A DNA stretch of 64,000 nucleotides from Bigelowiella natans CCMP2755 (lineage: Eukaryota; Cercozoa; Chlorarachniophyceae): the NCBI GenBank assembly GCA_000320545.1, contig ADNK01003479.1, forward strand, positions 22,938 to 86,937, given 5' to 3'. Within the stretch, counting starts at the first letter, position 1. Each line of letters starts with the position of its first letter. Under the pieces are notes generated by a model, which saw only the letters and a list, made by a program, of their open reading frames with translations, searched no databases and was not told the origin of the DNA. This document shows positions 22,620 to 34,900 of the stretch, one piece after another. Position numbers and translations under genes: made by a program.

Positions 22620-23760
22620 GATACACTCGTGCAATTAAACAAGTACGATGCCTTAGATAGGATATTTCTTGGAGAAAAATCCAATCTTACGTGGGAAAAG
22701 AGGTTATGTGACAGTAATCCGTAAAGTAAATATAATACCTTCTCCCTTGTGGTAACATAGGGGAAATGATGATATTAAGTATTATATTACCCGGTTGATA
22801 ATTACAGAATGAGTGTTCGTTCTCAGATCTAAATTGGTAGAATTTAATTGGGAGGATCTCGCAGATTTGGCGATTGAAAACTATGAGAAGGTGCATATAG
22901 CACTATCAATTGTGCGTTACGTTGGTTTTCATTTTTTGTATTAATTATGTAAAATTGTCATCGCCAGGCTATAAACGAGGATGAAAGCCGAAATTCCTCC
23001 GAAAAGTCGTAGTAGTAGTAGTAATAGTAGTAGTTAGTAGCTACATGCAGTTATAATTTGAGAGTATTTAAATGGTTGGTGTTATTCCTAGTTGTAGCAG
23101 CTAATAAAACTAGTTGCATTGATGTTGATTTATGCAGGAGATCTGCAAAAATTCGTTGTGAGAATTTTGCAAAGGAGATTCTTATTTACAAGGTAAATTA
23201 CTCAAGTCATTAAAATCGTCATCTAATTAATCATGCCAAAATTTATATCATCGAACTTATTTTTTTGCAAGTGTCCATCATTCTTTGATTTACAACCTTC
23301 CTAAAACTTCCACTTATTTATATTTTGGTCAAAATTTAAAATTACTGTTTTCAGGAGGCAGTTTATCATCCATCCTATGAATTGGAACCTTTCCATGGTC
23401 GTAAGTTATTTGAAATACCAGTAGTAATATAAGAGAGGCAGGGGGTATGCAATAACGTAGTGAGTATGTAAACAACGACAACAAAGTATAACTGATTGTG
23501 ATTTGATGTATTATATCCAGTTTCAATCACTACCTTATTTTTTATCATATGTAGGTCAATATCCACACGTTTTGAATAGGCCCCTTTCCAGCGAAAGAGA
23601 TTACAGGTATCTGGCCTGGCGTGATAACAATTCAATAAATCTTATTGTTCTTCCTTGTAATATTTTTGTCGATTTCTCTGTATCTTACATCCTTTTCAAG
23701 TTATGTAGCTCACATCTGCAGATTAGTTGTCGCTCTTGGAGCTGTTGTAGGTACATTGCA

Positions 23761-23806
<46 letters not shown>

Positions 23807-23856
23807 CAAATTATGTGCCATTATTATGTATATTAGCACGTTTGCATTGTAAAGTA

Positions 23857-23930
<74 letters not shown>

Positions 23931-25162
23931 TGTGCTTACCTGTGCCTGTAGATGTAATATTCATATCTTTTGTTTCCCGAATGTGTTATTTTGGAATCAG
24001 CTGCGCCCGTTAAGTTTGCAAGCAAACCAAAGTTGCCAATTATTGTTACTGGAATCCAAAGGTTGTATATACCTGCACTGATTATTGTGTTGGGGAAGAA
24101 ATATTTCCATTTGAAGATTCTTTCTATTTCTATAGCGAATTCTGGGCGTTACATATTGTTGCTTGGGATATTTAATTGCATAATGAACATTTTTTACAGA
24201 GCCCAAATGATCCTTAATATTGGCATCCTTATCACCATTATTATCTTTCTTGATCATAATTACATGAATTTTCTCCATTGTATTTATGAGCAGAAAACAC
24301 GCAATGCTGATGGAATTGAATGAAAGGTTATTGCAATAATGTCTGATTCAAATTATCCTCAGTCGCTTCTTGTAACATCGTTGGATTTTATATCAATAAA
24401 TATTAAAGTGAATATATAAGTGAGATAGCTCATCGGATAATTAAATAGAATAATTTAAGAGTAGTAACATCGTTTTTGACAACCAGTAGATATTCATCTA
24501 TTATAAAAATACGCATTACCCGTTATCCATACTCACTTTAGTCAATCATTAGATTATCTCCTTCTCGATTTTTGACAAGGAACATGCTGCAAGGTGCTGA
24601 TCCTTGCATTATAAATACTATAAATGCATGTGGCACTCACCTTCGCATTTACACTGTAATTTTTGTTGATACATTAAATTTTACTTATTTTAGATCACAA
24701 AATGTACAATTTTATCGGAAACCACAAATTGGCTTACCCATATGAATTATTACATTATCAGAAAATCATGGCAACAGCTCTTCAAATATCATTGACGATA
24801 TCATTGACTACTGCAATCCTACAGATGTAAATCTATCGCTTTAACTGCATCGTATATAGTACATATTGTCTTCGAAGAACAGATGAAGTAATTCTAAATT
24901 GAAATCTTTATAGAATAAACGTAAGAGGTATTTTACAAGAGAGAATTAGGATGGACTAGGAAATTTGCACAATCCCGCTTCATTTCCTTATTGGATTTAC
25001 TGTATCCTTGATTAATAGCCCTTACACTTCTTTATGCATTTATAAATCACAAATACACAAACTAAATAGGATATCGAATATTTGCATCTGGTTTTACTCC
25101 CAAAGTGAGTGAAAGTTGTCTCACTTAATCATCAAAGGACAGAAATTAGGGATGAAAATAAG

Positions 25163-25204
<42 letters not shown>

Positions 25205-25443
25205 TCGGATAAGCTCCTGTAACTTTTTAAATATATTTAGATTACGCGACCGGCTACTGGAACCGCTTTTAATGGAAGAACCTGATGGTGCTAAAAAGGT
25301 GGGGACAATTAGTGGCCATTTATCTTAGATCTGTTATTTGTATTATAACTTAAGAACTTAGGAGAATTTTGCACAACTGAGTGCACTTAATATGCAATAT
25401 TGTAGCTGCATGCACCCACATGATGCATTCCTGTACATCCGTG

Positions 25444-25487
<44 letters not shown>

Positions 25488-25627
25488 CATTTGACAACGT
25501 TCTACCTAAATCAGGTGGCGGCAGAGCTTTGGAATCTCAATCTGGAACCTAGACATCTCTGGGTGATTACTTCATAATAGGAATCAATTGATTATCGTAA
25601 AATTCCTTGCGATTTCGTTCTTTTTAA

Positions 25628-25676
<49 letters not shown>

Positions 25677-26694
25677 TCTGTGCGAAATGCACTGCGTATT
25701 GTTTTAGGTACACATGAAGCTACTGCAACTGAGAGTGCAAGATCTACCAACAAATGAAGAGTATGGTTGATTAGTAAAAGAAAGATGAAGCTTAAATCTG
25801 ATTTTGTTTTACTTCCAAAAAATGTGGATATAAAATATTAATATGTAAAAGGCATATGATTTTAATATTATGGCCGAAATAGTATTACCTGCTTAGAATT
25901 ATCAGTAAAATTCTCAGAAATAAGTATTGTGTTCTGTTTTTTCCTATTCAACGATTAGATTTATAGAAGTAAATGGAGATAATCATGCATCTCAAATTGA
26001 AAGTGTGCTGGAGTCATTTAAAAAAATGCACCCAGACGAGGATTTGTACGATTTAGTTACTAACGAGGTAATCGAATGAACAATACACATATGTGGCTCT
26101 TCAATCCAATTGTTTTGTATTGACACAAGTAGATTAGACATTAATTCAGGAAATTCTGGTCAACTTGTTAAACATTATATCTACTACATGGTTGCAGATG
26201 AAAGCAAAGCTGATCTATGAGTATAAGTCCCTGAAAGCTGGATATTGCAAAACAAAAGACCCAAGCATTTTTGAGAATGATGGGATAAAGAACAAGGCAA
26301 TGCTGTTGATATTGGGGATTTATAAAAAAACATACATACAAACATATTATATTAAATATATGTATGTATTTACGCACATATATGTGTAAATTGATGATTC
26401 GCATAAGTTGTACTATTTTGCGCGAAACTCACAGTCTTTCTTGACGATTTGTCTGTTTATCTTTTTCATTGTGATGAATAATGATAGGTAATATATTTAC
26501 GCAAAAACAATGGGTCAGTCAAAGGCCAATTGAAAAATGACTTGACATGCGAATCTCCTCGGAAAACAAGAAAAAGCGGGGGGAAGCGTGAAGAAATGAA
26601 AAATGCCATGAATGATCTGAAAAAAATGACAGCTGAAGATGTGATTGTTGAGGACTACAACAACGATGAAGGAATAGTCACGAGTGATGGTTGA
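22620..26694 (+). CDS. Unrecognised exon chain in phase with the RFC1-like gene; its C-terminal part or a separate gene
   Basis: Exons joined with exact phase: 22620-22702, 22827-22890, 22968-23005, 23138-23192, 23355-23400, 23555-23606, 23722-23750, 24001-24061, 24294-24326, 24580-24593, a 24694 exon (10 or 133 nt), 25241-25298, 25515-25562, 25708-25760, 25959-26067, 26198-about 26371 and 26488-26694 (TGA). The first joins the preceding 22141-22203 exon in phase 0. Landmarks: LVEFNWEDLADLAIENYEK, HPSYELEPFHG, KLPIIVTGIQ, KHAMLMELNER, VAAELWNLNLEPRHLW, and a basic tail KTRKSGGKREEM ... KKMTAEDVIVEDYNND. The length would suit the C-terminal collar region of RFC1, but I do not recognise the RFC1 C-terminal motifs. 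It may therefore be a strongly diverged C-terminus or a second gene whose start I missed. There is no signal peptide or clear membrane segment. Confidence 0.5.
23760..23930. repeat. Intronic (TA)n and (TA)n-(GT)n microsatellites
   Basis: TA runs at about 23762-23801 and 23863-23899, the second continuing as a GT run to about 23927. They lie in one intron of the exon chain. Confidence 0.95.
25165..25675. repeat. (GA)n, (GT)n and (GC)n-(GT)n microsatellites
   Basis: A GA tract lies at about 25168-25202, GT at about 25447-25485, and a GCGCGC run passes into GT at about 25628-25674. All are intronic. Confidence 0.95.
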
Positions 26695-27960
26695 TGCTGC
26701 ACGTTGCTTAGCACTACACAGTGATGCCACCTAATTTGAAGAGCATCAATTGAGAGGGAGACACCTCTGCATTTGACACAACGAAGTACAACTCACAATC
26801 CAGCATGTGTGTTGAATGCATACCGTGCACATGCACAGCGCCGCAGAGGTAGTGCATTCATTCCACAGCTCCGTCAAACCCTGCAACGACGGGGTTGTGA
26901 ACGCTTTGAAGCAGCAGGCAGTTGCAGTTGGTCAAAGAAAAGTCATCAGAACTTGTCCGATGGCCAAACCTCAAAAATGACCGAAATGTTGACCAAAATG
27001 TCCACTTTCAAGGCTCAGTGATGAGCGCGCAAAGTGTGAAAATTCACACCCGTTGTGCAGAGGATGCACGCTGCGCGTTTGTTCTTTGCCACATTTTGAA
27101 TGCTTTTGCGCGTGTGTTTGACCAATCTTCACATGCACGAAAAATTTCAAAGAAATGCGAGCAGATCCAATGTTCATTGCATCACGCAACGCGCTTGGTC
27201 GCGCGCAAAAGCTTCCAAATGCACATTCTGAAATTTGTCACAGGTTTGACGGAGCTGTGATCATTCCGAATCGAACAAGTCGACGAGCACACAAACTTTG
27301 GCACACAACAGCTAGCTAGTAGAATGACAGCTGTCGAATTTCTTTGCCACGATCAATGATGCATGCCACATGAGTGGAGCTTCATGCGCACGTTCAAATG
27401 AAACGCGGGTTTTCTGTGAAACAAGTCGTTTCGTCTGAAACAACGTGCAGTCAGCAACAGCGCTCTTCAGACTCATGCATGACGACCACACGCGCAGCAA
27501 ATGTGTGCGAACAATGAGCCATGTCATCTGCTCAACAAACGAATGTGTTGTTTAGTAATTGATCTCGCTGCATGTGGAGGCAACATCACCCAAATGGCTC
27601 GTGTGTGCGTATGCGATGCAGCAACATTCTATCAATCTGACATGCATTTATAAGCAAACGAGGTATTTCTTTTGGTACATGTACGACGGGTGTTGTTATG
27701 CAACACATACAATCAAAACATGCGTAAATACTGATTACACATCCCACCAGATTGATGATAAGGGCCACTACATCGACAATCAACAAGAAATAATCTATCT
27801 AATGTAAACCTCGACACAACAAAATGCTTTGATTATCTACCTAATTAAGCTGGGAAAATACATATATTCTTGCTGTGCGCAGTCCATATGCAGTTCGTGC
27901 AAATTCAAATTATTTCCGGGTAACTTCGAATTAAATTAGCTTAAAATAATTAGGTTGGGA
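26695..27960. other. Gene-poor island 3, subtelomere-like composition
   Basis: The composition shifts abruptly after the stop at 26694 to GTGCAC/CATGCA-rich, microsatellite-free DNA. Open frames on both strands (for example 26773-27021, 26922-27260 and 27559-27807 on plus) overlap each other and show no splice sites or domain features. A CAGCTAGCTAGTAG word (about 27310) parallels one at the right side of island 2. I see no supported gene. Confidence 0.5.
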
Positions 27961-28133
27961 AATACCTTATGATGAATCGGAGGTGTTTAATGTAACAAAT
28001 ATGAGCAGCTCTGTCAACCAAGATAAACAAACGAAGCTCCAAACAGGAAAATGCTGCTTTACGGGATATAATATGTTTTTTATGACAAAATATGTCAGCT
28101 TGTGTACTACATATTCGCTATTGGTTTCACAGT

Positions 28134-30437
28134 CTAACTGTAAAGCCAAAAAGGTTTCTCTTTTGCTTGTAATTGACGTTTGTGCTTCTCACGCTCTTTG
28201 ATTTGCTCATCTAACATCTGAGTGTAGAGTTAGAAATAGTAGTTAGCATAAATCGGATATAATTAGAAATTTTAAATTTCGAATCTGACGCTCAAGAAGG
28301 AAAATAAACTACATATATGGTTCCACCTTTCGATAACTTAGCTGTGACTCTTTCTTCTGTTTCATCTTCTTCGCTTCATCAATCTTCAACTGCTCGGTCA
28401 CCTTTTTCAGGTGCTCCTTAATATGTACATGCTCAGCCTTTTTCTAACGAAGGATAGATGGTTGTAAACAGGAAAAATCAATTATTAGCTTCGATCCTTT
28501 ATGACAATTAGCGTTGGTTGTTGTTGCGTGCCGTGCTGTATATGTACAACTTTGAATGTACAACCTTTTCTTTTATCTTCTCTTTTTCTTTGCACTGTTT
28601 ATTCAGAAACTTGAGATTCTCAACAGCAGCCTTCCTTGCACGTTCTTTCTTATTTTTTTCTAATTTAATAAATGTATTAAGAAAAGAAATCGTGCAACGA
28701 CATTCTCTACTTTGAACAAATAAAATAAAAGCAACCTCTTCTTTCAGCTTCTGCTTCTTTTTGTGCTCTAATTTTGTCAACAGTCTTCAGGAATGCCTCG
28801 TCTCTTTTCGTTGCTGCCTGAAGAAGTCACATGAAATTTGAAAAAACATTGATCTACACACCATGTGTTACTACGTAAGACCTTGTAATGGGTAAGTGAT
28901 TTATTCCGAAGTTTTTTTTGCTTATCTTCATAAGCTTTAAACTCGGCTGCTCTCTTCTTTTCCTTTGCCTAAGTTTTATGTGAAAACAAGATCAGTAAAA
29001 ACGGTAAAATATGAAGAAAATGGCCTTATCGTATTATTTCAGGACTCATAAAACGCTAACGACTAAGTACCATACACTACTACCGCTATGACCAAAACAC
29101 TAGAACACTGTCCTACCTCGAGAAGAGCTGCATACTGCTTTTCACGCTCAAGCTCCTCTTGAGCTTCCCTCGCTTTGATTTTCTAGAGTATGCATGCATA
29201 CGTGGAAATCAGAATAATAGCTACCACCTCACAACTTCCAACACAAACCGCATACAAAATTAGATTTCCTCAATAGTATATCTCCCTCTTCTGACCTCCT
29301 TTTCCAAACGACGTTTCTCGTTGTCTGCCATCACTTTTGCAAACAGTTTCTTCCGATTCGCTTTGGCCTTTAATTCATCCAATCAATACCAAAGTAGTAC
29401 ATCGTACATCATGTGTATCATAGAATGAGGCAAAGGGAAAGTAATCCATATTAGAGCAACCCGCGTGTGGTTTGTGTTTGCTACATGCATTTCCACCTTA
29501 CCTTCACAATTTTCGCTTTTTCTGCTTCTTCATGTAATCGAAATTCTTCCAGAAGTCTACGCTCGTACTCAGCCTACATAAAAAAAAATAGAAGAAAAAG
29601 AAAACACGTTTCAAGAAAATCCCATAACGCGAAACTAGATCAGAAGGAAATAGTCGTTTACATTTATGAATACCTTTTCTCGTAGCATTTGTTGTCTCTT
29701 GATTTCACGCTCCTATTACGTGTGGATGATAAGCTTTTTCCAATAAAATAGTGTGTAATATTTCTTTTTATCGATGGTTTGAAAGAAAGAGCAAGAACAA
29801 CCTTCAGTTGAACTTCACGATCCTTCTTTAGCTTTTCGATTCTCTCTCTTTTCTTCTTTATTTTTTCAGCTTCCTCAATTTTCCACTTTTCCAATACTTT
29901 TTTCTCTGCCTCAGCATATTTTACCTTCGAATAGATTCAAATGATTCGGGTGTCTATCTGGGTGACCAATTTGTATTTGTATCCATAGTTGGTAAGAACA
30001 TATGGCGCGCCCGACACACACACGGACACATTCAGAACTAACTGTCCACAGAAGATACATAGAGCACTACAAAGTGCCATAGTAACGGAAAGTTTGGCAT
30101 CACTATCAAATCCGAGCGCGAAATGATAGGATGGGGTATCATCATAGGTGCAGCTGCTACCTTTTCCAAAAGCTCTCTCTGTTTCATACTTTCACGTATA
30201 TGCATCTGTTCCTTCAAAGACTTTTGAGAATCCTTTTGAACAAAATAAGCTCTGATGATGACTTCCTAGTTCGTTCGTGGAGCATAGAGTTACTACCATG
30301 AGGTTTTTCCTATAAACTTTTTTCTTGGAATGCTCTTTCTCCAAGAGGATGTCTGTAATGGTCTTCGCTGGTTTGCGGCCAACAAACGATACTCCAGAGG
30401 GATTCTTCCCTTTTGAACTGAAGTAACCCCATCCCAT
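28134..30437 (-). CDS. Lys/Glu-rich coiled-coil protein, 349 aa, 12 exons (axonemal TPH-type candidate)
   Basis: Twelve exons join perfectly: 30297-30437, 30161-30232, 29802-29924, 29674-29712, 29502-29573, 29296-29367, 29117-29182, 28882-28968, 28736-28817, 28565-28659, 28327-28443 and 28134-28217. Ten of eleven introns are phase 0. The protein starts MGWGYFSSKGKNPSG, has a short globular head (VGRKPAKTITDILLEKEHS) and is then almost continuous charged helix: KWKIEEAEKIKKKRERIEKL, YERRLLEEFRLHEEAEKAK, REAQEELEREKQYAALLE, ARKAAVENLKFLNKQCKEKE, LDEQIKEREKHKRQLQAKEK, ending PFWLYS. This composition resembles trichohyalin/plectin-homology axonemal proteins (CFAP45/CFAP53/CFAP210-like), but no family-specific motif was confirmed. 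It is divergent from the LRR gene at 31288, with an 850-bp shared upstream region. Other long coiled-coil cytoskeletal proteins remain possible. Confidence 0.85.
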
Positions 30438-30955
30438 AATATTAAATAATGGGATCTTTATTTGTACTTAAAGTAAAAAAACTTTGTGATGATGTACCTC
30501 GACATTGCAGTCTTTCTCTTCCTCTTATCGCACACAATTGACTTTGAATAAAATTTTTGTTTTCGCTCTCGGTTGAGTTAAGCAATGTAGGATGGGATAC
30601 TCAGCAGATACGTAACAGCCTATCCTAAAGCAATGTAAATGAATCTGTCTTCCCTGTACTAGAGGGGAGTCGAGTTTTCTGTCCGTTTAAGCAGCAGGGG
30701 TTCCCTTGGCCGTTACAACAAAGCAGTCATATCCGATGCCATTGTCGTACACTAAAGATCTATTGCATTTTATTATATTACCGTCACTGACGATAATCCC
30801 GTCTTTACTCCTAAAGCCGTTTCTACCATCTGCATAATGTCTCTACGACAATAATAAAAGCTGATATAAGCTACGATTTGGAGGCTATTTGGTATAATTT
30901 TAGGGTAAAATTCCCTGTGTTTTTTTTGGAAACGACAGATAATGCAGGAAACGGG

Positions 30956-30994
<39 letters not shown>

Positions 30995-31287
30995 TTGTGT
31001 GTAAATCGAACGATGATTCGTAAAATCTGGGAGGAGTAGTGAGTAGCAGTGCCTTCATCAGTCATCTTCTTCCTGTTTACTACTTTTGTCCTTCTTCCTC
31101 ATCCTCCTTCTGATTGCGGCGGTGGTAACAATCGAAGCTTACTTATACTATTAGGCGAAGAAGGATACAACTAGTACAAGGAAAAGAAGTTAGCAGCCAA
31201 ATTTATAACAATTCTAGTTAGAAAGAGTGTTTCTGTCTATCTGCTATAGGATTTTGGTATTTAGACAGTTGATTATTGTTTTATTTT
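30438..31287. promoter_or_regulatory. Shared upstream region of divergent coiled-coil and LRR genes
   Basis: These 850 bp separate two start codons facing away from each other, so both promoters must lie here. There are no long open frames with protein-like composition. A (GT)n run lies at about 30961-30993. I see no certain promoter element. Confidence 0.4.
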
Positions 31288-32556
31288 ATGATGGCCGATC
31301 GTAAACACTCGCCGCCTTCTCTAATTTCTGAAACGAAAGTAAAGCAAACACAGCATGCAAGGAGGAAACGAACGACACAGTTGAAGCACGAACCTGTATC
31401 ATTATCTGAATTCACCAAGGATCTTAAAGCAGCAATTTTGGATAAAAAACTCACCCCAAGCACCATGATTATCGAAAGTATCAATAATCCATTTGGGAGA
31501 ACCCTTACCGTTGAGATGCATGCAAAACAATCTCCCGTAGAACAAGCGAAAGTGGTTCCAAATGATCAGTTGGAAGTGTTTATCAAGCTCATTGCCAAAA
31601 AGTATCCAAATGCATTCAGAGAAATTCATTTGACACATCATGATATCAACGATACGATTGCAAGAGAAATCTCTGCGTTGTTAATTCGGAGCCAAAGCTT
31701 AGAAGATCTCTCACTGAACGGTAATTCAATATGCAGACAAGGATGCAACAGTTTCACACAGACGCTAGTGTCTACAGGCGGTGGAGTACTTAAATCTCTT
31801 TCTTTAAGAGATAACCCAATAGGAGATGACGCCATTAAGTCTCTAGCCGCATTTCTAGCCACAGATCCCGTTTTGGAATCAATAGATCTCGGAAACGTCG
31901 AAGCTGATGTGGTGGCTCTCGTTCACTTGGCCCATTCTTTGGAAACGAACACTAATTTACATGTTCTTAACATCGATAGACCCAAAAAATCAGATAAAAA
32001 TGACGAGGAGTCATCAATTCACCTAGCAAAAGCTCTTCGGTGTAATTCCAGTCTCCACACACTATCTCTATCTAAACATTGCATGCGCGAATACGGAACT
32101 ATGTGGTTAATGGAGTACATTACAGACTGGAATCAAAGCATTACGTCCCTCGATCTCAGTAGCAATGAAATTCCTGCTGATGGAGCCAAGTACATCGCTA
32201 AAATGCTCTCAAATCCGAAATGCAATATCACGAACCTCAATTTATCCTCAAATAGAATTACAAGTGAAGGTGCTGAAGCCCTTGCGAAGTCATTGGAGGC
32301 GAATAGCTCTCTTGTTACTTTAGATCTATCATATGCTACGATTACGGACGACGGTTTAGTGGCATTGTGCGATGCATTCTCTTCAAACAAGACTCTTCGA
32401 ACGCTTTTGCTATCTGGTAATAAGTTCGGGCTTAAAGCAAGGAAATCTTGGCAAGAACGCTTGGGCTGGCCTGTCAAAGAAGGTGGAATCGATGGATCGT
32501 GTACACTTAACATTGACACATTGGATTTTATTCCACTTATTGCTCCACCATTTTGA
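31288..32556 (+). CDS. Leucine-rich repeat protein (ribonuclease-inhibitor type), 422 aa, single exon
   Basis: The frame is uninterrupted from the ATG at 31288 (MMADRKHSPPS) to TGA. The first 90 residues are polar and partly basic (KQTQHARRKRTTQLKHEP). From about residue 110 to 400 there are RI-type LRRs with the L..L.L..N.I...G pattern: LEDLSLNGNSICRQGC, LKSLSLRDNPIGDDAIKSL, LESIDLGN, LHTLSLSKHCMREYG, ITSLDLSSNEIPADGAKYI, ITNLNLSSNRITSEGAEAL, LVTLDLSYATITDDGL and LRTLLLSGNKFGLKARKSW. Such RNI-like LRR proteins include LRRC34 and the nexin-dynein regulatory subunit DRC5, and several are flagellar. No F-box or NACHT domain was seen. The divergent coiled-coil neighbour makes a flagellar role plausible but unproven. 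It is one of few intronless genes in an intron-rich window. Confidence 0.85.
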   Translation: MMADRKHSPPSLISETKVKQTQHARRKRTTQLKHEPVSLSEFTKDLKAAILDKKLTPSTMIIESINNPFGRTLTVEMHAKQSPVEQAKVVPNDQLEVFIKLIAKKYPNAFREIHLTHHDINDTIAREISALLIRSQSLEDLSLNGNSICRQGCNSFTQTLVSTGGGVLKSLSLRDNPIGDDAIKSLAAFLATDPVLESIDLGNVEADVVALVHLAHSLETNTNLHVLNIDRPKKSDKNDEESSIHLAKALRCNSSLHTLSLSKHCMREYGTMWLMEYITDWNQSITSLDLSSNEIPADGAKYIAKMLSNPKCNITNLNLSSNRITSEGAEALAKSLEANSSLVTLDLSYATITDDGLVALCDAFSSNKTLRTLLLSGNKFGLKARKSWQERLGWPVKEGGIDGSCTLNIDTLDFIPLIAPPF

Positions 32557-34130
32557 TCCTCTGAGCAGTAGAGTATCCGACAGCAAATCGTCTCAGTTCG
32601 GCAGCGTTTATGTCATTGACCCAGATAGATTCCACATAATTTATTAGATGTTGCATAAAAGCCTAACTGATTCATTTCAGATTCATTTCAAACCTAATTA
32701 TGAACGTCTCAATAGCTTTACTGCTGGAATCTTCGCATCCTCTGCTGCATTACATTGCTGTAGTGTAATGCCCATTAAAGCTAGCATGTATGAGACGGAT
32801 GTAATGAAATGTTTGAATACTTTCAATGGTCATCCTAATACAGCTATGCAAAGCAGCGGCTACAGCGCTCATGTTACATCCATTTTTCTCCGCTATCACG
32901 TGTTTCATACATTTGAAAGCATCTGCATCCTGCTGTCGTCGATGTCGTCGTGGAGTACGCGCAGCGGTCCGTGCTTCTCGTTCAGCTTCCGTCAGGCGAA
33001 GTTTCGATTCGTCTCATCGTTTCGATTCATGATGTATAACATGATGGCATTCAGTTGGTTTCGCAATCCACTGCACGCGTGCGACATCCACGCGACGCAC
33101 ACGTGTGTGTGCAAGCGTAGCTATCTGTGGCATTGCACGGCGACGTGCAGGATCTGTATAGGCAGCAGCCGCGCGTGGCTGTCGCTGCTGTGTCAGGGGC
33201 CCACCCCATGGAAAAATTCCCCACTGCTCTTGCTAGCTTGGAAGGAACCAAAGTGCCAAATCAGTGTGACTCGCAATTTGACCGCCACCCAGCACTGCGG
33301 ACCCACTGCTGAACTGAATTGCCAGAATGACATGGCAACTGCCATGTCCCCAGCTAGCCAGCACGTGTTTTTGGTCAAAATGACATGGCAAAAAAATCGT
33401 CGCCAGAGCAGAGAGCAGCGCGCCATTGCCTGCATCGCACAATTCTTTGGCCAGAGCATCTTTGAAACAGTGCAAAATTGTTCTCATCTAGAATGAGCAA
33501 TGAGAACAAATCGCTGGGCTGTCATTTGAGCGCAACGGGCAATCAAATCAAAAACAGGAAAACCATTGGACAAAATACTCACAGAAGAGCCATTTGGATC
33601 GAGCAGCAGGGAAATTTTTCATGGGGTGTGCCTCCAGTAAACCTACACACAGCAGCAAGCGCGACATCTTTACATGTAGACCGCTTGCAAGTTGTGCGCA
33701 GCATGCCTACACTGCTTCTTGGCTGATGCTGCCTCCGAGCTCTGTACACACACACACACACATTGCACAGCAGTGTAGCCATGGCATCAATGGGCAATGA
33801 AGGCATGCAAGCTTGCTTAGATGTATTGTTTATTGCCGGACGTGGTGCGATGCTGTGACATGAACTGGATCAAACACGTTGCTAGTATAACCCGACATTC
33901 GCTGCTGACACTCATTCGCAAAACAATGAATGGAGTTTGACGCTTCGAGGAACGAATTGTTTGAAATTAGCGCTCTTAGATTGTTGCATCACATCGCACA
34001 ACGACGCGGCTCAGACGCCGCGCGCGCGCGCTTAGATGACGTACGTGATATAATGATACAAGCTACCAGAATATTAATGCCACGTTGTTACGACTGTGAG
34101 GACATCAGATAGATGGACTATACTACTACT
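32557..34130. other. Gene-poor island 4, contains a foldback and a copy related to island 1
   Basis: Composition is as in the other islands. About 32780-32930 is a diverged copy of 3905-4075 in island 1. An inverted repeat pairs about 33198-33228 (CACCCCATGGAAAAATTCCC) with about 33598-33628 (GGGAAATTTTTCATGGGGTG). The long plus frame 32648-33496 has no domain features and competes with open frames in the other frames, so it is not called. A small frame at 33930-34112 is listed separately. Confidence 0.5.
33930..34112 (+). CDS. Possible 60-aa helical protein
   Basis: The frame reads MEFDASRNELFEISALRLLH, continues with an Arg/Ala/Asp-rich helix (SDAARARLDDVRDIMIQATR) and ends PRCYDCEDIR plus TAG. 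The composition is more protein-like than that of surrounding frames, and amphipathic helices are plausible. It lies in a gene-poor island, has no recognisable family and could be chance or a relic. Confidence 0.3.
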   Translation: MEFDASRNELFEISALRLLHHIAQRRGSDAARARLDDVRDIMIQATRILMPRCYDCEDIR

Positions 34131-34413
34131 GTGTGTATCGATGGGCCGACACAACAGAGCCTACATACTACCTAAATAGCAACGGCTTTGTATAGGTATT
34201 GTGCAACGTACGCAACATAGCATGTACCAGCAGTAGTAGCGTAGAGTCACCAAAAATCAAAATCTTGAGGATTGTATGGTTGATGCCACATAGTGAATAA
34301 TTATCTGCATTCATCAGAGTGCTCATATGATATAATCTCTAGTGTAATGCACACACTATGGGTGATCGCAGAGCATACCTAAAATATGCATTATCTTCCT
34401 TGTCGTAGGCGTA

Positions 34414-34864
34414 TTCACAGCTTAGATCTTCTCATCTTCCTGATGGCACTATCTCCTTGTGTATTATTATTCCCAATGTATTGCCGTCTTGAGTAGCGAT
34501 GTTTGATTGAAGTAGCGTGTTTGCGGAGGACTATTGAGAGTTTTTCCAAGTTTTTGCAACCTTCGTGTTTTACCCACTCCTCAAGTGCCTGTAATGTATC
34601 ATTTTCAGATGTTGATCATGACGAAGGAAGAACAGCGTTGTTGTCTCAAATCATCAGCATCATCATCATCATCATCATCCTCATCGCCATTCAATATCTT
34701 CTTTTTTCTGATTAAAGCTAAAAGTTACTGTTGAAGTGACCATTGCTCCATTCTTTGCGTAAACATCAATAGCTCCTTTCCTGAAACATGATGATGATAT
34801 TGGAATATGTAAGCTGCTTTAGGGTTCTGGCACTCATTCGTTCGTTACTTTGTTTCGGGCAGCT

Positions 34865-34900
<36 letters not shown>

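Noticed and set aside
32648-33496. 282-codon open frame in island 4
   Set aside because: It starts in sequence homologous to a non-coding part of island 1, shares the interval with other open frames and has no protein-like pattern.
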